DNA from: DASSJT01 sp963715025
Lineage (GTDB): Bacteria; Actinomycetota; Actinomycetes; Actinomycetales; Dermatophilaceae
NCBI GenBank assembly: GCA_963715025.1
Contig: CAVQQQ010000009.1
Location: forward strand, 1,116,001-1,180,000
Direction: 5' to 3'
DNA: 64,000 nt
The notes under the pieces are model-generated. The model saw nothing but the letters and a program-made list of their open reading frames with translations. It did not search any database and was not told the DNA's origin. Both the position numbers and the translations under genes were made by a program. Positions 1 to 8,793 of this stretch are shown here, piece by piece (the first letter of the stretch is position 1; each line of letters starts with the position of its first letter).

Positions 1-222
1 CGGCACGCATGGCAGCAGACCTCAGCGGAGAGCCATTTCACCCAGAGCCAGGTGGTGTCTCTGGCGACGCCGACTGGCCGGGTCACGCTGAGCGGGCAGC
101 GGCTGATCGCGACCGAGGGCGGTGTGCGGGAGGAACGTGAGCTCGACGACGCCGGGGCCGGACGTACGCTGCGCGAGCGCTTCGGCATCGTGCTCCCCAT
201 GCCAGGTTCCCCTGATGGGTAG
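1..222 (+). CDS. Arylamine N-acetyltransferase, C-terminal fragment cut by window edge
   Basis: Frame 1 is open from the first base to a TAG at 220-222 and gives about 73 residues. The segment has SHFTQSQVVSLATP followed by GRVTLSGQRLI and ends in RERFGIVL, which I recognise as the C-terminal beta-barrel end of arylamine N-acetyltransferases (NAT family: acetyl-CoA-dependent transfer to arylamines and hydrazines). The catalytic Cys-His-Asp residues would lie upstream of the window, so activity cannot be judged. It converges with the DUF3048 gene on the other strand. Confidence 0.7.
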   Translation, partial: RHAWQQTSAESHFTQSQVVSLATPTGRVTLSGQRLIATEGGVREERELDDAGAGRTLRERFGIVLPMPGSPDG

Positions 223-280
223 TGGTGTCCAAACGCCCGGTATGGCGAGCGCTCCGAAGACCACCGTGGGGCCGGCCGCC

Positions 281-1369
281 TCAGCGGGTCGTCACTGACG
301 CCGTGGCGCCGGGGAGCTCGACCCAGGTGTTCCCAGGAGCAAGCAGGAGGGGCTGGCCGCTGTCGGTGCGCAGATCGAACTGGTCGGTCACGGCGCCCTT
401 CGACCACGTGCCCGTCACCGAATGGCCGCCGGCAAGTGCAACGAAGCGGCCAGATCCGTTGATGAGCTTGAGGATCGGAACCGGGGCGCCCGAGGCTGTT
501 CCGATCTTCCCGACCGCCGAGGGAACCTTGAGGACGAGCACGTTGGCGGCGCTGATCTGGGTTCCGTCCGCCATCTTGTGCGGCCCCCACGGCTCCCACC
601 GCAGGTAGCGACCGCGCGCCGCGTCGTACTTCCAGGTCATGTTCCAACCGGAGCCATACGGCACGACTACCGTCGACCCGGCCCCCGCAGCGCTGGCCGC
701 GGACGCCGAGGCGAGGTCAGCGGCATACAAGAAGTACGGCGCTGGCGGGTCCCGGAAGTCGGACAGCCCCATGAGGATCCGCGGCTTGACGAAGACGTGG
801 TCCGGCCGCGGACGGCTGCTGTCGATCACGTAGGCGCCTGAGCCGGGCACCCGCAGCGTGCCCAGGTCGTCGAGGCGGCCGACCGAGTCGACGTATTTGA
901 CGACCCATCGCGCGCCCATGGTGTTGCCGAACACCGGAGCCAGGGGCGAGAGCAGGGGAGCGTCCATGGGTCGCACCGAGCGGACTGGCCCGATCCGAGT
1001 GGGCAGCTGTGAGTGGTAGACCGCGAGCAGCCGGGTGTACGCGACGCCGATGGGCTCGGTGAAGACGATGTCGGCCTTGTCGACACCAATTTGCGGGTGC
1101 GCCTGCCGCACGTCAGACACCTTGATCGCTACCGCCGGGTGGTTGAGATTCATCCCGGGCGTGACGGGGAGGCCGGTCAGGGGAGCCGTGATCGTCGTGC
1201 TGGGGGAGGGCGTGGTGGCCGTCGGGGTGGGCGTCGCGCTGGGGGAGGGGCCGCGGTCGCCGGCAGCGAGAAAGAGGCCGACCGCCCCCGCGAGCACCAG
1301 CATGAACGCGACGATTCCGCCCACCACGAGACGGCGCTTGCGACTCTTCGACCCGCCATTGACTGACAC
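281..1369 (-). CDS. DUF3048 domain-containing membrane-anchored protein
   Basis: 362 aa. I chose GTG at 1369 because a GGAGG sits about 6 bases upstream; an in-frame GTG at 1390 is the alternative. A basic N-terminus and one hydrophobic segment (about residues 14-35) precede a Ser/Thr/Pro linker, so the body is probably outside the membrane. The remainder matches DUF3048 (YerB-like) proteins: VAIKVSDVRQAHPQIGVDKA, then TRLLAVYHSQ and RIGPVRSVRP, with RPRPDHVFVK further on. Function of the family is unknown to me; a cell-envelope role is inferred from topology only. Confidence 0.75.
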   Translation of the reverse strand: MSVNGGSKSRKRRLVVGGIVAFMLVLAGAVGLFLAAGDRGPSPSATPTPTATTPSPSTTITAPLTGLPVTPGMNLNHPAVAIKVSDVRQAHPQIGVDKADIVFTEPIGVAYTRLLAVYHSQLPTRIGPVRSVRPMDAPLLSPLAPVFGNTMGARWVVKYVDSVGRLDDLGTLRVPGSGAYVIDSSRPRPDHVFVKPRILMGLSDFRDPPAPYFLYAADLASASAASAAGAGSTVVVPYGSGWNMTWKYDAARGRYLRWEPWGPHKMADGTQISAANVLVLKVPSAVGKIGTASGAPVPILKLINGSGRFVALAGGHSVTGTWSKGAVTDQFDLRTDSGQPLLLAPGNTWVELPGATASVTTR

Positions 1370-1589
1370 CGCGCACCTCCGCGCACGCACGTCCCCGACG
1401 CCACCACCCTGGCAAGCGCGACCCTAGGGCGCACAGGGCCAAAGTGCCCGCGTTTCTGCTCGACTCGCCGTCCCGCTCGACATGCCGGCTGGTCCAACGA
1501 CCTATCACTCGCGGTGCGGCTGATGCTTATCGTCCGCCGGCGCGGGTAACTGCCACTTGATACGCGTGTCCCTCAACCGGAGGTTCGCA

Positions 1590-2036
1590 ATGGCGTTCGA
1601 GCCAGCGTTGACCTCGACCCGCCACCGCGGGGCCGTCTTGGGGATCGCTGTCGCCGTGGCCGCGCTGATGACCGCGGCGCAGACCAGCTGCGAGGACCGT
1701 GCAACGACCACGGAGAGCGACTCCTCCTCGCTCAAGGCCTCCAGCGGGGCCCGGGTCACGTACGCCGTCACGGCCGACGGGCAGATCGCATCCGTGAGCT
1801 ACACCAACGGTGATGGCGACATCGATACCGACACCGGAGTCGGCACCGGCTGGACCGGCAGCGCGCGCATGCCGAACCCGGTCGCCCCCGTCGAGCTGAC
1901 CGCAGTCGCGGGCTCCGGCACGAGCGTTGTGCGCTGCAGCATCGCCGTCGGTGGCAACGTCGTCCAGCAGGCCAAGGCCGTCGGCTCGTCGCCGACGGTG
2001 ACGTGCGCCGGATCTGTGCCGGCGTCGAACGATTGA
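1590..2036 (+). CDS. MmpS-like small exported protein
   Basis: 148 aa. Start at ATG 1590, preceded by GGAGG at 1579-1583 with 6-base spacing; a longer reading from 1557 lacks such a site. One hydrophobic N-terminal segment is followed by a beta-rich domain with VTYAVTADGQIASVSYTNGD and paired cysteines in RCSIAVGG and VTCAGS, the pattern of MmpS-type immunoglobulin-like periplasmic proteins. The Cys after the hydrophobic segment has no good lipobox (QTSC). No MmpL-type partner is visible nearby, so it may be only a fold relative. Confidence 0.55.
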   Translation: MAFEPALTSTRHRGAVLGIAVAVAALMTAAQTSCEDRATTTESDSSSLKASSGARVTYAVTADGQIASVSYTNGDGDIDTDTGVGTGWTGSARMPNPVAPVELTAVAGSGTSVVRCSIAVGGNVVQQAKAVGSSPTVTCAGSVPASND

Positions 2037-2046
2037 TGTCGCTCCG

Positions 2047-2610
2047 GTGAGAACGGGACCAACGGCCCTGTCGGGATCCGCCGCCAAGCCTCCGAATGGG
2101 GTGGTGTTTCTGGAGGATCAGCTCACGGTCCAGGTCCCCGTAGGCATCGCCGCGGGGAGGATTTCCGCATGGCTTGACGGTGCGTCCGAGCTTGTGGACG
2201 AGAACGGGGACGCGCGACTCGGAACTGACGCATACGCAGCGGGGAACGCCGAGCTGAGGCGGGCCGGTTTCGCCGGGATCACCAAGGAAGTGGCGGTCCA
2301 GACGCTGCCTCCCTACGACCGGGGCGGCACCGTCGTGATCGTGATGCGCATGGTGGCAACCGGGGCCGCGGGCTACCTGTTCCCGGTGCTCGACGCGGAC
2401 CTCGAGCTGAGCCCACTCCCTGACGGTGCGACCCGGATGCTCCTGCGCGGCACTTACCGACCACCCCTGGGCTCCGTGGGCTTGGCTCTGGACCGCGCAG
2501 TACTCCACCGCGCAGCGAAGGCTACGGTTCGCCGCCTGCTGAGCCAGGCCGGGGAGGTGGCGTCGGAGGGGTTTCCGCTCGTACTAGACCCGTTTGCCAC
2601 CAACGGCTGA
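2047..2610 (+). CDS. Hypothetical SRPBCC-like protein
   Basis: 187 aa from a GTG 10 bases after the preceding stop, so probably co-transcribed with the MmpS-like gene. No signal peptide or membrane segment. The alternating hydrophobic pattern and a C-terminal helix after GTYRPPLGSVG (LDRAVLHRAAKATVRRLL) resemble the START/SRPBCC hydrophobic-ligand fold, but no ligand is indicated. A strong hairpin follows 44 bases after the stop. Confidence 0.5.
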   Translation: MRTGPTALSGSAAKPPNGVVFLEDQLTVQVPVGIAAGRISAWLDGASELVDENGDARLGTDAYAAGNAELRRAGFAGITKEVAVQTLPPYDRGGTVVIVMRMVATGAAGYLFPVLDADLELSPLPDGATRMLLRGTYRPPLGSVGLALDRAVLHRAAKATVRRLLSQAGEVASEGFPLVLDPFATNG

Positions 2611-2653
2611 CCTCCGCTGACTCCGCCGGCACCGAGCTCGCCGCGCACGCAAG

Positions 2654-2680
2654 AGGCCCCGACCACCACGGTCGGGGCCT
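2654..2680. terminator. Bidirectional hairpin terminator
   Basis: Perfect 11-bp stem (2654-2664 with 2670-2680) and a 5-base loop, followed on the plus strand by TTCTTC. It lies between the end of the 2047-2610 gene and the 3' end of the oppositely oriented tRNA-Leu, so it can serve both. Confidence 0.75.
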
Positions 2681-2693
2681 TCTTCGTGGTGAG

Positions 2694-2776
2694 TGCGAGA
2701 GGGGGGATTTGAACCCCCACGCCCATTAGGACACTGCCACCTGAAGACAGCGCGTCTGCCGTTCCGCCACTCTCGC
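2694..2776 (-). tRNA. tRNA-Leu (anticodon CAG)
   Basis: The complementary strand folds into an 83-nt class II tRNA: acceptor GCGAGAG pairs with CTCTCGC plus discriminator A, the anticodon loop is TTCAGGT on a CTGTC/GGCAG stem, there is a long variable arm, and the T-loop is GTTCAAAT. CCA is not encoded. Confidence 0.95.
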
Positions 2777-3100
2777 GGGCGCCTGGTTGGAGCCACCATA
2801 GTGTGCTGCATCTTCGCCCGGATCGCCAAACTCGAAGGTGTGGCATGGGGTCACGCGCGCGGTGAGGGCACCAGTCGCGTCTTGCAGCAAATGATCGCGC
2901 GCGGATGTCGAGACGAGCGACTGCCAGCGACAAGTCGGACAGCCGGGACAGATACGATCACCCTGGCCAGACGAGTAGCTGCCGCCGACCACGACCTTCG
3001 GCGGCCCGACACGACCTCGGGGTCGCGTTCCCCCGCGCGTCCCCAGCACCATTGACGAACGAGTACGAGCCACGAGCAGTGAGCCACGGAGGTGAGCACC
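2777..3100. other. Intergenic leader of the fhaA operon
   Basis: 324 bases with no convincing gene between tRNA-Leu and fhaA. It must hold the tRNA promoter (minus strand) and the promoter of the fhaA-pbpA operon. I see no clear -10/-35 pair. The ribosome-binding site GGAGG at 3088-3092 lies just before fhaA. Confidence 0.4.
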
Positions 3101-3973
3101 ATGGGCCTGTGGGACCGCTTCGAGCGGAAGATCGAGGGCGCGTTCATGGGCGCCTTCGCGAAGGCGTTCAAGGCCGAAGTGCAGCCCGTCGAGATCGCGA
3201 GCGCCATCCGCAGGTCCATGGACGACCGCGCCGCCGTGCTCGGGCGGGGCCGCACGATCGTGCCCAACCTGTTCACCATCGAGCTCAGCCCCAGCGACTA
3301 CGACCGGCTCGCCGGCTACGAAGACGAGCTCGAGCAGGAGCTCATCGCTGCGGCCCAGGAGCACGCCGAGAGCCAGCGCTACCAGCCAGGCGGCCCGCTC
3401 CGGGTCAGCTTCGACTCCGCCGACGACCTGGAGACAGGTGTCTTCCGGGTGCGCCCGTCCACAGCACGCCGCCCTGGCGACGCTCCCGCCAGGCCGGCCA
3501 AGCCGATTCACGAGCCAGCGCCCCAGCCCCCAAACGCTGCCCCATCTGCGGCGTCCCCTGGAGCCGGTGCCGCGCCCAGCGGCGGCGCTGCCGGCCCCGG
3601 CCACGAAGCCGACCACTGGTACTCCTCCCACCACGAACCCGAGGAGCCAGCGGTCCGACCGCAGCGGGTCAACCCCGCCGACCGGCCCTGGCTCGACGTC
3701 GACGGCGAGCGCTACCCGCTCATGGGCGCCATCACCGTCCTCGGCCGCGATGACACCTCCGACGTGATCCTCGACGACCCCGGCATCTCCCGCCGCCACA
3801 GCGAGATCCGCGTGACCACCGACGGCCCGCACTTCGTCGCCAGCATCCGCGACCTCAACTCGACCAACGGCACCTTCATCAACAGCGAGCGCATCAGCAG
3901 CCAGCACCTCGAGGACGGTGACCGCATCACGGTCGGCCGCACGTCCATGACCTACCGCAGCGGGCGGCGGTGA
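3101..3973 (+). CDS. fhaA: FhaA: DUF3662 and FHA domain protein
   Basis: 290 aa. ATG 3101 is chosen because GGAGG ends 8 bases upstream; GTG 3092 overlaps that site. Residues 1-110 are the DUF3662 domain (starts MGLWDRFERKIEG). A Pro/Ala-rich linker leads to an FHA domain at about 197-288 with the phosphothreonine-binding signature GRDDTSDVILDD, SRRHSEI and STNGTF. In mycobacteria FhaA is a reader of PknB phosphorylation that restrains the lipid II flippase MurJ. First gene of the fhaA-fhaB-pstP-rodA-pbpA operon, 4 bases before fhaB. Confidence 0.95.
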   Translation: MGLWDRFERKIEGAFMGAFAKAFKAEVQPVEIASAIRRSMDDRAAVLGRGRTIVPNLFTIELSPSDYDRLAGYEDELEQELIAAAQEHAESQRYQPGGPLRVSFDSADDLETGVFRVRPSTARRPGDAPARPAKPIHEPAPQPPNAAPSAASPGAGAAPSGGAAGPGHEADHWYSSHHEPEEPAVRPQRVNPADRPWLDVDGERYPLMGAITVLGRDDTSDVILDDPGISRRHSEIRVTTDGPHFVASIRDLNSTNGTFINSERISSQHLEDGDRITVGRTSMTYRSGRR

Positions 3974-3977
3974 TCGG

Positions 3978-4490
3978 GTGAGCGAGCTGACCCTGACGAT
4001 CCTGCGCCTGGGGCTGCTGGTCCTGTTGTGGTTGTTCGTGTTCTCCGTCGTCGGCGTACTCCGGGGCGACATCTACGGCACCCGAGTCGTGGCCCGCACC
4101 CCCCGCCGCTCAGCCTCGCGCCGGGCCGCGCGGGCCGCCAGGGACTCCGGGGCACAGGGCCGGGGCGCCCACTCCCCAGCCCCGCGGCCCAGCCGGGCCG
4201 AGCCCTCGTCCCTCGCCGTCACCGAGGGGCCCCTCGCCGGCACTACGTTGCCCCTGCGGGAGACGGGCACGCTCATCGGCCGCAACCCCGAGTGCGCACT
4301 CGTCCTCGCCGACGACTTCGCCTCGGGGCGTCATGCACGAATCTTCCGTGACGGCACCGGCTGGAAGGTCGAGGACCTCGGCTCCACGAACGGCACGTTC
4401 CTCGGCTCCAGCCGCCTCGCCGGGCCCTCGCCCGTCGTGGCGGGAAGCGTGCTGCGCATCGGCAAGACGGTCATCGAGCTTCGGAAGTAG
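3978..4490 (+). CDS. fhaB: FhaB: membrane-anchored FHA domain protein
   Basis: 170 aa from GTG 3978, four bases after fhaA. One N-terminal membrane helix (about residues 5-27), a short basic linker, and a C-terminal FHA domain (about 75-168) with LIGRNPECAL, SGRHARI and STNGTFLG. This is the second reader of the phosphorylation cluster, called FipA in mycobacteria, where it links kinase signalling to division proteins. The nine-base gap to pstP indicates one transcript. Confidence 0.93.
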   Translation: MSELTLTILRLGLLVLLWLFVFSVVGVLRGDIYGTRVVARTPRRSASRRAARAARDSGAQGRGAHSPAPRPSRAEPSSLAVTEGPLAGTTLPLRETGTLIGRNPECALVLADDFASGRHARIFRDGTGWKVEDLGSTNGTFLGSSRLAGPSPVVAGSVLRIGKTVIELRK

Positions 4491-4499
4491 GCCTGGCCG

Positions 4500-5816
4500 A
4501 TGCCCATCGCATTCCACTATGCCGCACGCTCCGATGTGGGCCTGGTCCGCTCCAACAACCAGGACAGCGGGTATGCCGGCCCGCACCTGCTCGTCGTCGC
4601 TGACGGCATGGGAGGGCACGCCGGTGGCGACGTCGCGAGCTCGACGGCCATCGGAGCCCTGGTCCACCTCGACGACGAGAGTGTCGTCGGCGGCGAGCTG
4701 AGCGGCCAGATCATCCGCGGCCTCCGGCGCGCCAACTCAGCGCTCACCGAGATGACCGCCGCCCGCCCCGAGCTCAAGGGCATGGGCACCACAGTCACGG
4801 CCCTCCTGCGCGGCCGCAACAAGATCGTCCTGGCCCACATCGGCGACTCCCGCGCCTACCTCTTGCGCGGCAGCGAGTTCGAGCAGATCACGCACGACCA
4901 CTCCTTCGTGCAGACTCTCATCGACGAGGGACGCATCACCGAGGAGGAGGCCGAGTTCCACCCCCAGCGCTCCCTCGTCACCCGGGTCCTCACCGGCCAG
5001 CGTGAGGACGACCCCGACCTCGCCCTGCGGGAGGGCCTGCCGGGCGACCGTTTCCTGATCTGCTCCGACGGCCTTTCCGGCTTCGTCGCCCGGGACACGA
5101 TCCGCGACGTGCTCGCCAGCGGTGCCACTCCAGCGCAGGCTGCCGACCGGCTGGTCGACCTCTCCCTCAGAGCGGGCGCGCCCGACAACGTCACGGTCAT
5201 CGTCGCGGACGTCGTTGACATCGCCGACGATCCGATGCCGCCGACCGACCCACAGGTCGTCGGCGCCGCCGCGCTCAACCGCTCGCGCACCCGGCCCATC
5301 CCGGTCACCCCGGCCGGGAAGGCCGCCGCCCTGCGCCAGGAGGTCGTGGCTTCTCCCAAAGAGGAGGACGAGGAGGTCACCCTCGCGGAGGAGGGTCCCC
5401 GAGGTGGCGTGCGCCGCGCGCTGCGCGGCGTTGGCGGCATACTCCTCGCCGTCGTGGTCGCGGCGGGTGCGCTGTATGCCGTGTGGCTGTGGTCGCAGAG
5501 CCAGTATTACGTGGGTGCGTCCGAAGGGAAGGTCGCGATCTACCGGGGCGTCTCCCAGAGCCTGGGACCGGTCCCCCTCTCCCACACCGACTGGGTGTCG
5601 AGCGTCGACCTCGCCGACCTGCCAGACTTCTACCGCTCCCGCGTCGAGGGCAACGTGACCGTCGACTCGCGCGCGAACGCGCAGAAGGTGGTCGACAGCC
5701 TGGAGCAGCAGGCACTCGCCTGCATCCGCAAGAAGGCGGCCGGGGAGCCTTGCGGCACCGGCACGTCCGGCGACAACCTCGACCTGCCCACCGCTTCGAC
5801 GGGTCCGACGTCGTGA
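4500..5816 (+). CDS. pstP: PstP: PP2C-family Ser/Thr protein phosphatase
   Basis: 438 aa. The N-terminal PP2C domain (1-235) keeps the metal-binding motifs VADGMGGHAGG (Asp36), HIGDSRAYL, CSDGLSGF and APDNVTVIVADV. A juxtamembrane linker is followed by one membrane helix (about 304-326) and a C-terminal extracellular segment of about 110 residues. It removes phosphates placed by PknB on FHA proteins, PBPs and the kinase itself. Its stop overlaps the rodA start (GTGA), so the two are translationally coupled. Confidence 0.95.
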   Translation: MPIAFHYAARSDVGLVRSNNQDSGYAGPHLLVVADGMGGHAGGDVASSTAIGALVHLDDESVVGGELSGQIIRGLRRANSALTEMTAARPELKGMGTTVTALLRGRNKIVLAHIGDSRAYLLRGSEFEQITHDHSFVQTLIDEGRITEEEAEFHPQRSLVTRVLTGQREDDPDLALREGLPGDRFLICSDGLSGFVARDTIRDVLASGATPAQAADRLVDLSLRAGAPDNVTVIVADVVDIADDPMPPTDPQVVGAAALNRSRTRPIPVTPAGKAAALRQEVVASPKEEDEEVTLAEEGPRGGVRRALRGVGGILLAVVVAAGALYAVWLWSQSQYYVGASEGKVAIYRGVSQSLGPVPLSHTDWVSSVDLADLPDFYRSRVEGNVTVDSRANAQKVVDSLEQQALACIRKKAAGEPCGTGTSGDNLDLPTASTGPTS

Positions 5817-7198
5817 CCGCGGTCGGTTCCGTCCGGCCCCGACAGGGCCGAAACGTCGAGCTGGTCCTGCTCATCCTGGCCGTGGTGATCGTCGTGCTGG
5901 CCTACCTCAGCGTTGGCCTGTCGGTCAACGGGAAGTTCCCGCCGGGGATCTTCGGCCATGGCCTCGGCCTGCTCGGTATCGCGGTGGCCCTGCACCTGGT
6001 CCTGCGGTGGAAGGCGCCCCACGCCGACCCGCTGATGCTTCCGATCGTCACCCTGCTCAACGGCCTCGGCCTGGTGATGATCCACCGCTTGGATCTGGCC
6101 AAGGGCAACAGCTTCAGCGAGGGGCTTGCGCTGAAACAGCTCGTCTGGAGCGCCCTCGGCGTCGCCATCGCGGCCGCCGTGCTGCTCTACCTCGCCGACC
6201 ACCGCACTCTGCGCCGCTACACGTTCACCGCCGGGCTGGTCGGCTTCGCCCTGCTCCTGCTGCCCCTGGTTCCGGGGCTGGGTCGCCAGGTCTACGGCTC
6301 GCGCATCTGGATCGGCATCGGGCCGTTCTCGTTCCAGCCCGGCGAGGTCGCCAAGATCGTCTTGGCGGTGTTCTTCGCCGGCTACCTCGTGACCACCCGG
6401 GACGCCCTCTCCCTGGCCGGCCGGAAAATGCTCGGCATGGTCCTGCCCCGGGGCCGCGACCTCGGCCCGATCCTCGTTGCCTGGATCGCCAGCCTCGGGG
6501 TCCTCGTCTTCGAGAAGGACCTCGGCTCGTCCCTGCTGTTCTTCGGCCTCTTCGTGGCGATGCTCTATGTCGCCACGGAGCGGCGGTCCTGGATCGCCAT
6601 CGGACTGGTCCTGTTCATGGTCGGCGCCTATACGGCATACCTCTTGTTCGGGCACGTGCAGGCGCGGGTGCTGCTGTGGCTCCACACGTTCTCGCCGGAG
6701 GCGCTCAACGTCTCCGACCAGCTCGCGCGCGGCCTCATGGGCATGGCCAGCGGCGGCCTGCTGGGCACCGGCCTGGGTCGGGGGCGGCCCGACCTGACCT
6801 ACTTTGCCGAGTCCGACTTCATCGTGCCCAGCTTCGGCGAGGAGATCGGGCTCATCGGCCTTTTCGCCCTGTTCATGCTCTACCTGCTGCTGGTCGAGCG
6901 GGGCCTGCGCACTGCGCTCGGCACGCGTGACGGCTTCGGCAAGCTGCTCGCGGCCGGTCTCGCATTCTCCGTCGCCCTCCAGTGCTTCGTGGTCGTGGGC
7001 GGCGTCACCCGGGTGATCCCGCTCACCGGCCTGACGATGCCGTTCCTCTCCTACGGGGGGTCCTCGCTGCTGGCCAACTGGGCGCTGGTCGCGCTGTTGC
7101 TGCGGATCAGCGACCAGGCGCGCCGGCCGGTGCCGGAGCCCGGTGACCAGGCCATGCCGACCGGCGAGGAGCGCACCGAGGTGGTGTCGCTCGCATGA
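5813..7198 (+). CDS. rodA: RodA/FtsW-family peptidoglycan polymerase (SEDS)
   Basis: 461 aa. The open frame extends back to 5483 inside pstP, but GTG 5813 in the GTGA overlap is the natural start. A run of 10-12 membrane helices ends in the SEDS signature RVIPLTGLTMPFLSYGGSS. SEDS proteins polymerise lipid II glycan strands together with a class B PBP, and the partner pbpA follows directly (ATGA overlap at 7195). Position inside the kinase/phosphatase operon assigns it to RodA rather than FtsW of the dcw cluster. Confidence 0.93.
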   Translation: MTAVGSVRPRQGRNVELVLLILAVVIVVLAYLSVGLSVNGKFPPGIFGHGLGLLGIAVALHLVLRWKAPHADPLMLPIVTLLNGLGLVMIHRLDLAKGNSFSEGLALKQLVWSALGVAIAAAVLLYLADHRTLRRYTFTAGLVGFALLLLPLVPGLGRQVYGSRIWIGIGPFSFQPGEVAKIVLAVFFAGYLVTTRDALSLAGRKMLGMVLPRGRDLGPILVAWIASLGVLVFEKDLGSSLLFFGLFVAMLYVATERRSWIAIGLVLFMVGAYTAYLLFGHVQARVLLWLHTFSPEALNVSDQLARGLMGMASGGLLGTGLGRGRPDLTYFAESDFIVPSFGEEIGLIGLFALFMLYLLLVERGLRTALGTRDGFGKLLAAGLAFSVALQCFVVVGGVTRVIPLTGLTMPFLSYGGSSLLANWALVALLLRISDQARRPVPEPGDQAMPTGEERTEVVSLA

Positions 7199-8652
7199 AC
7201 GCCCCCATCCGCCGCCTCGCCGTCGTCGTCTTCGTCATGTTCGGCGCCCTGCTGATCTCCTCGACGTGGATCCAGTTCGTCTCGGCCAAGGAGCTGAACA
7301 ACCGATCCGACAACCGGCGCACCCTTCTGTCGACGTACGCCCGCGAGCGCGGCCAGATCCTGGTGCGCGGCACGCCGGTCGCGCGGTCGGAGCCCGCCGA
7401 CGACGAGTTCAAGTGGCAGCGCATCTATCCCAAGCCCGAGCCATACAGCCACGTCACCGGCTACTACTCCTTCATCTACGGCAGCGGGGGCGGCCTCGAG
7501 GGGTCCGAGGACGCCCTGCTGTCCGGACAGTCGGACAAGCTGTTCTACCGGCGTGTGTCCGACCTCCTCACCGGCCGCAAGCCGACCGGCGCCAGCCTCG
7601 AGACAACGATCAACGCCAAGGCCCAGGCGGCGGCCGACAAGGCGCTCGGCGACCAGCGGGGCGCTGTCGTGGCACTCGACCCGTCGACCGGCGCGATCCT
7701 CGCGATGATCAGCCACCCGCAGTACGACCCCAACGAGCTCGCGAGCCACGACAGCAAGGCCGTCGCGAAGTCCTGGAAGCAGCTGACCACCGACCCCACG
7801 CAGCCGATGGTCAACCGTGCCATCGCCGGAAACCTCTACCCGCCCGGGTCTACGTTCAAGGTCGTGACCGCGGCCGCGGCGCTGTCGACCGGCAAGTACG
7901 CCGAAGACAGCGAGCTGACCGGGCCGGCCAAGCTCGACCTGCCGCAGACCAGCGTCGACCTGCACAACGATGACAACCAGCCGTGCGGCCCCGGCGGCAA
8001 GGTGTCGCTGACTCAGGCCCTTCAGATCTCCTGCAACACCGCCTTCGGGTCGCTGGGCATGGACATCGGCGCGCGGGAGCTGCGATCCCAGGCAGCGAAG
8101 TTCGGCTTCGGCGACCAGCTGCAGATCCCCATGGCTGTCACGCCCAGCTCGGTGCCCGCCGACCTCAACCAGCCACAGCTGGCCCAGGCCTCGATCGGGC
8201 AGTACGACGTGCGGGTCACCCCCCTGCAGATGGCCATGGTTGCCGCGGCCGTCGGCAACAAGGGCGTCGTGATGCGCCCATACCTGGTTCAGACCGTGCG
8301 CGGGTCCGACCTGAGCGTCATCGACGAGACGCAACCGCAGGAGCTGTCCCAGGCGATCGACCCCAGCGTTGCCGAGCAGCTGACCCGCATGATGGAGGCC
8401 GTGGTCACCGGTGGCACGGGCAGGGCGGCGCAGATCCCTGGCGTCTCGGTTGCCGGCAAGACGGGCACGGCACAGCACGCGAAGGGCAGCGCCCCCCATG
8501 CGTGGTTCATCTCCTTCGCACCTGCCGACGACCCCCGAGTGGCGGTAGCCGTCGTCGTGGAGGACGGCGGCAACGCCGGCAGCGAGGCCTTCGGTGGCCG
8601 GGTGGCCGCCCCCATCGCCAAAGCCGTGATGAAGGCGGTGCTCGGCGAGTGA
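7195..8652 (+). CDS. pbpA: PbpA: class B penicillin-binding protein
   Basis: 485 aa; ATG overlaps the rodA stop. One N-terminal membrane anchor (about 7-27), a PBP dimerisation region, then the DD-transpeptidase domain with SxxK at Ser219-Lys222, SxN at Ser279-Asn281 (SCN) and KTG at 422-424 (AGKTGTAQH). It cross-links peptide stems of glycan made by RodA. Length and order match mycobacterial PbpA. A 141-base gap separates it from pknB. Confidence 0.95.
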   Translation: MNAPIRRLAVVVFVMFGALLISSTWIQFVSAKELNNRSDNRRTLLSTYARERGQILVRGTPVARSEPADDEFKWQRIYPKPEPYSHVTGYYSFIYGSGGGLEGSEDALLSGQSDKLFYRRVSDLLTGRKPTGASLETTINAKAQAAADKALGDQRGAVVALDPSTGAILAMISHPQYDPNELASHDSKAVAKSWKQLTTDPTQPMVNRAIAGNLYPPGSTFKVVTAAAALSTGKYAEDSELTGPAKLDLPQTSVDLHNDDNQPCGPGGKVSLTQALQISCNTAFGSLGMDIGARELRSQAAKFGFGDQLQIPMAVTPSSVPADLNQPQLAQASIGQYDVRVTPLQMAMVAAAVGNKGVVMRPYLVQTVRGSDLSVIDETQPQELSQAIDPSVAEQLTRMMEAVVTGGTGRAAQIPGVSVAGKTGTAQHAKGSAPHAWFISFAPADDPRVAVAVVVEDGGNAGSEAFGGRVAAPIAKAVMKAVLGE

Positions 8653-8793
8653 ACACACCACCGGGGACCACGATTCCGTGGTCCACCATCAAGACCCCAC
8701 GACCACATCGCTAGATTCAGCAGCGGTCCGTGACCAGCCATCAGAACCAGCCGGGCGCGGGCACGCGGATCGTGCCATGGAAAGAGGAACCCA

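Noticed and set aside
2726..4072. 448-codon open frame on the minus strand across fhaA
   Set aside because: It runs antisense to fhaA, covers the tRNA-Leu gene, and shows no domain; it is a by-product of high GC.
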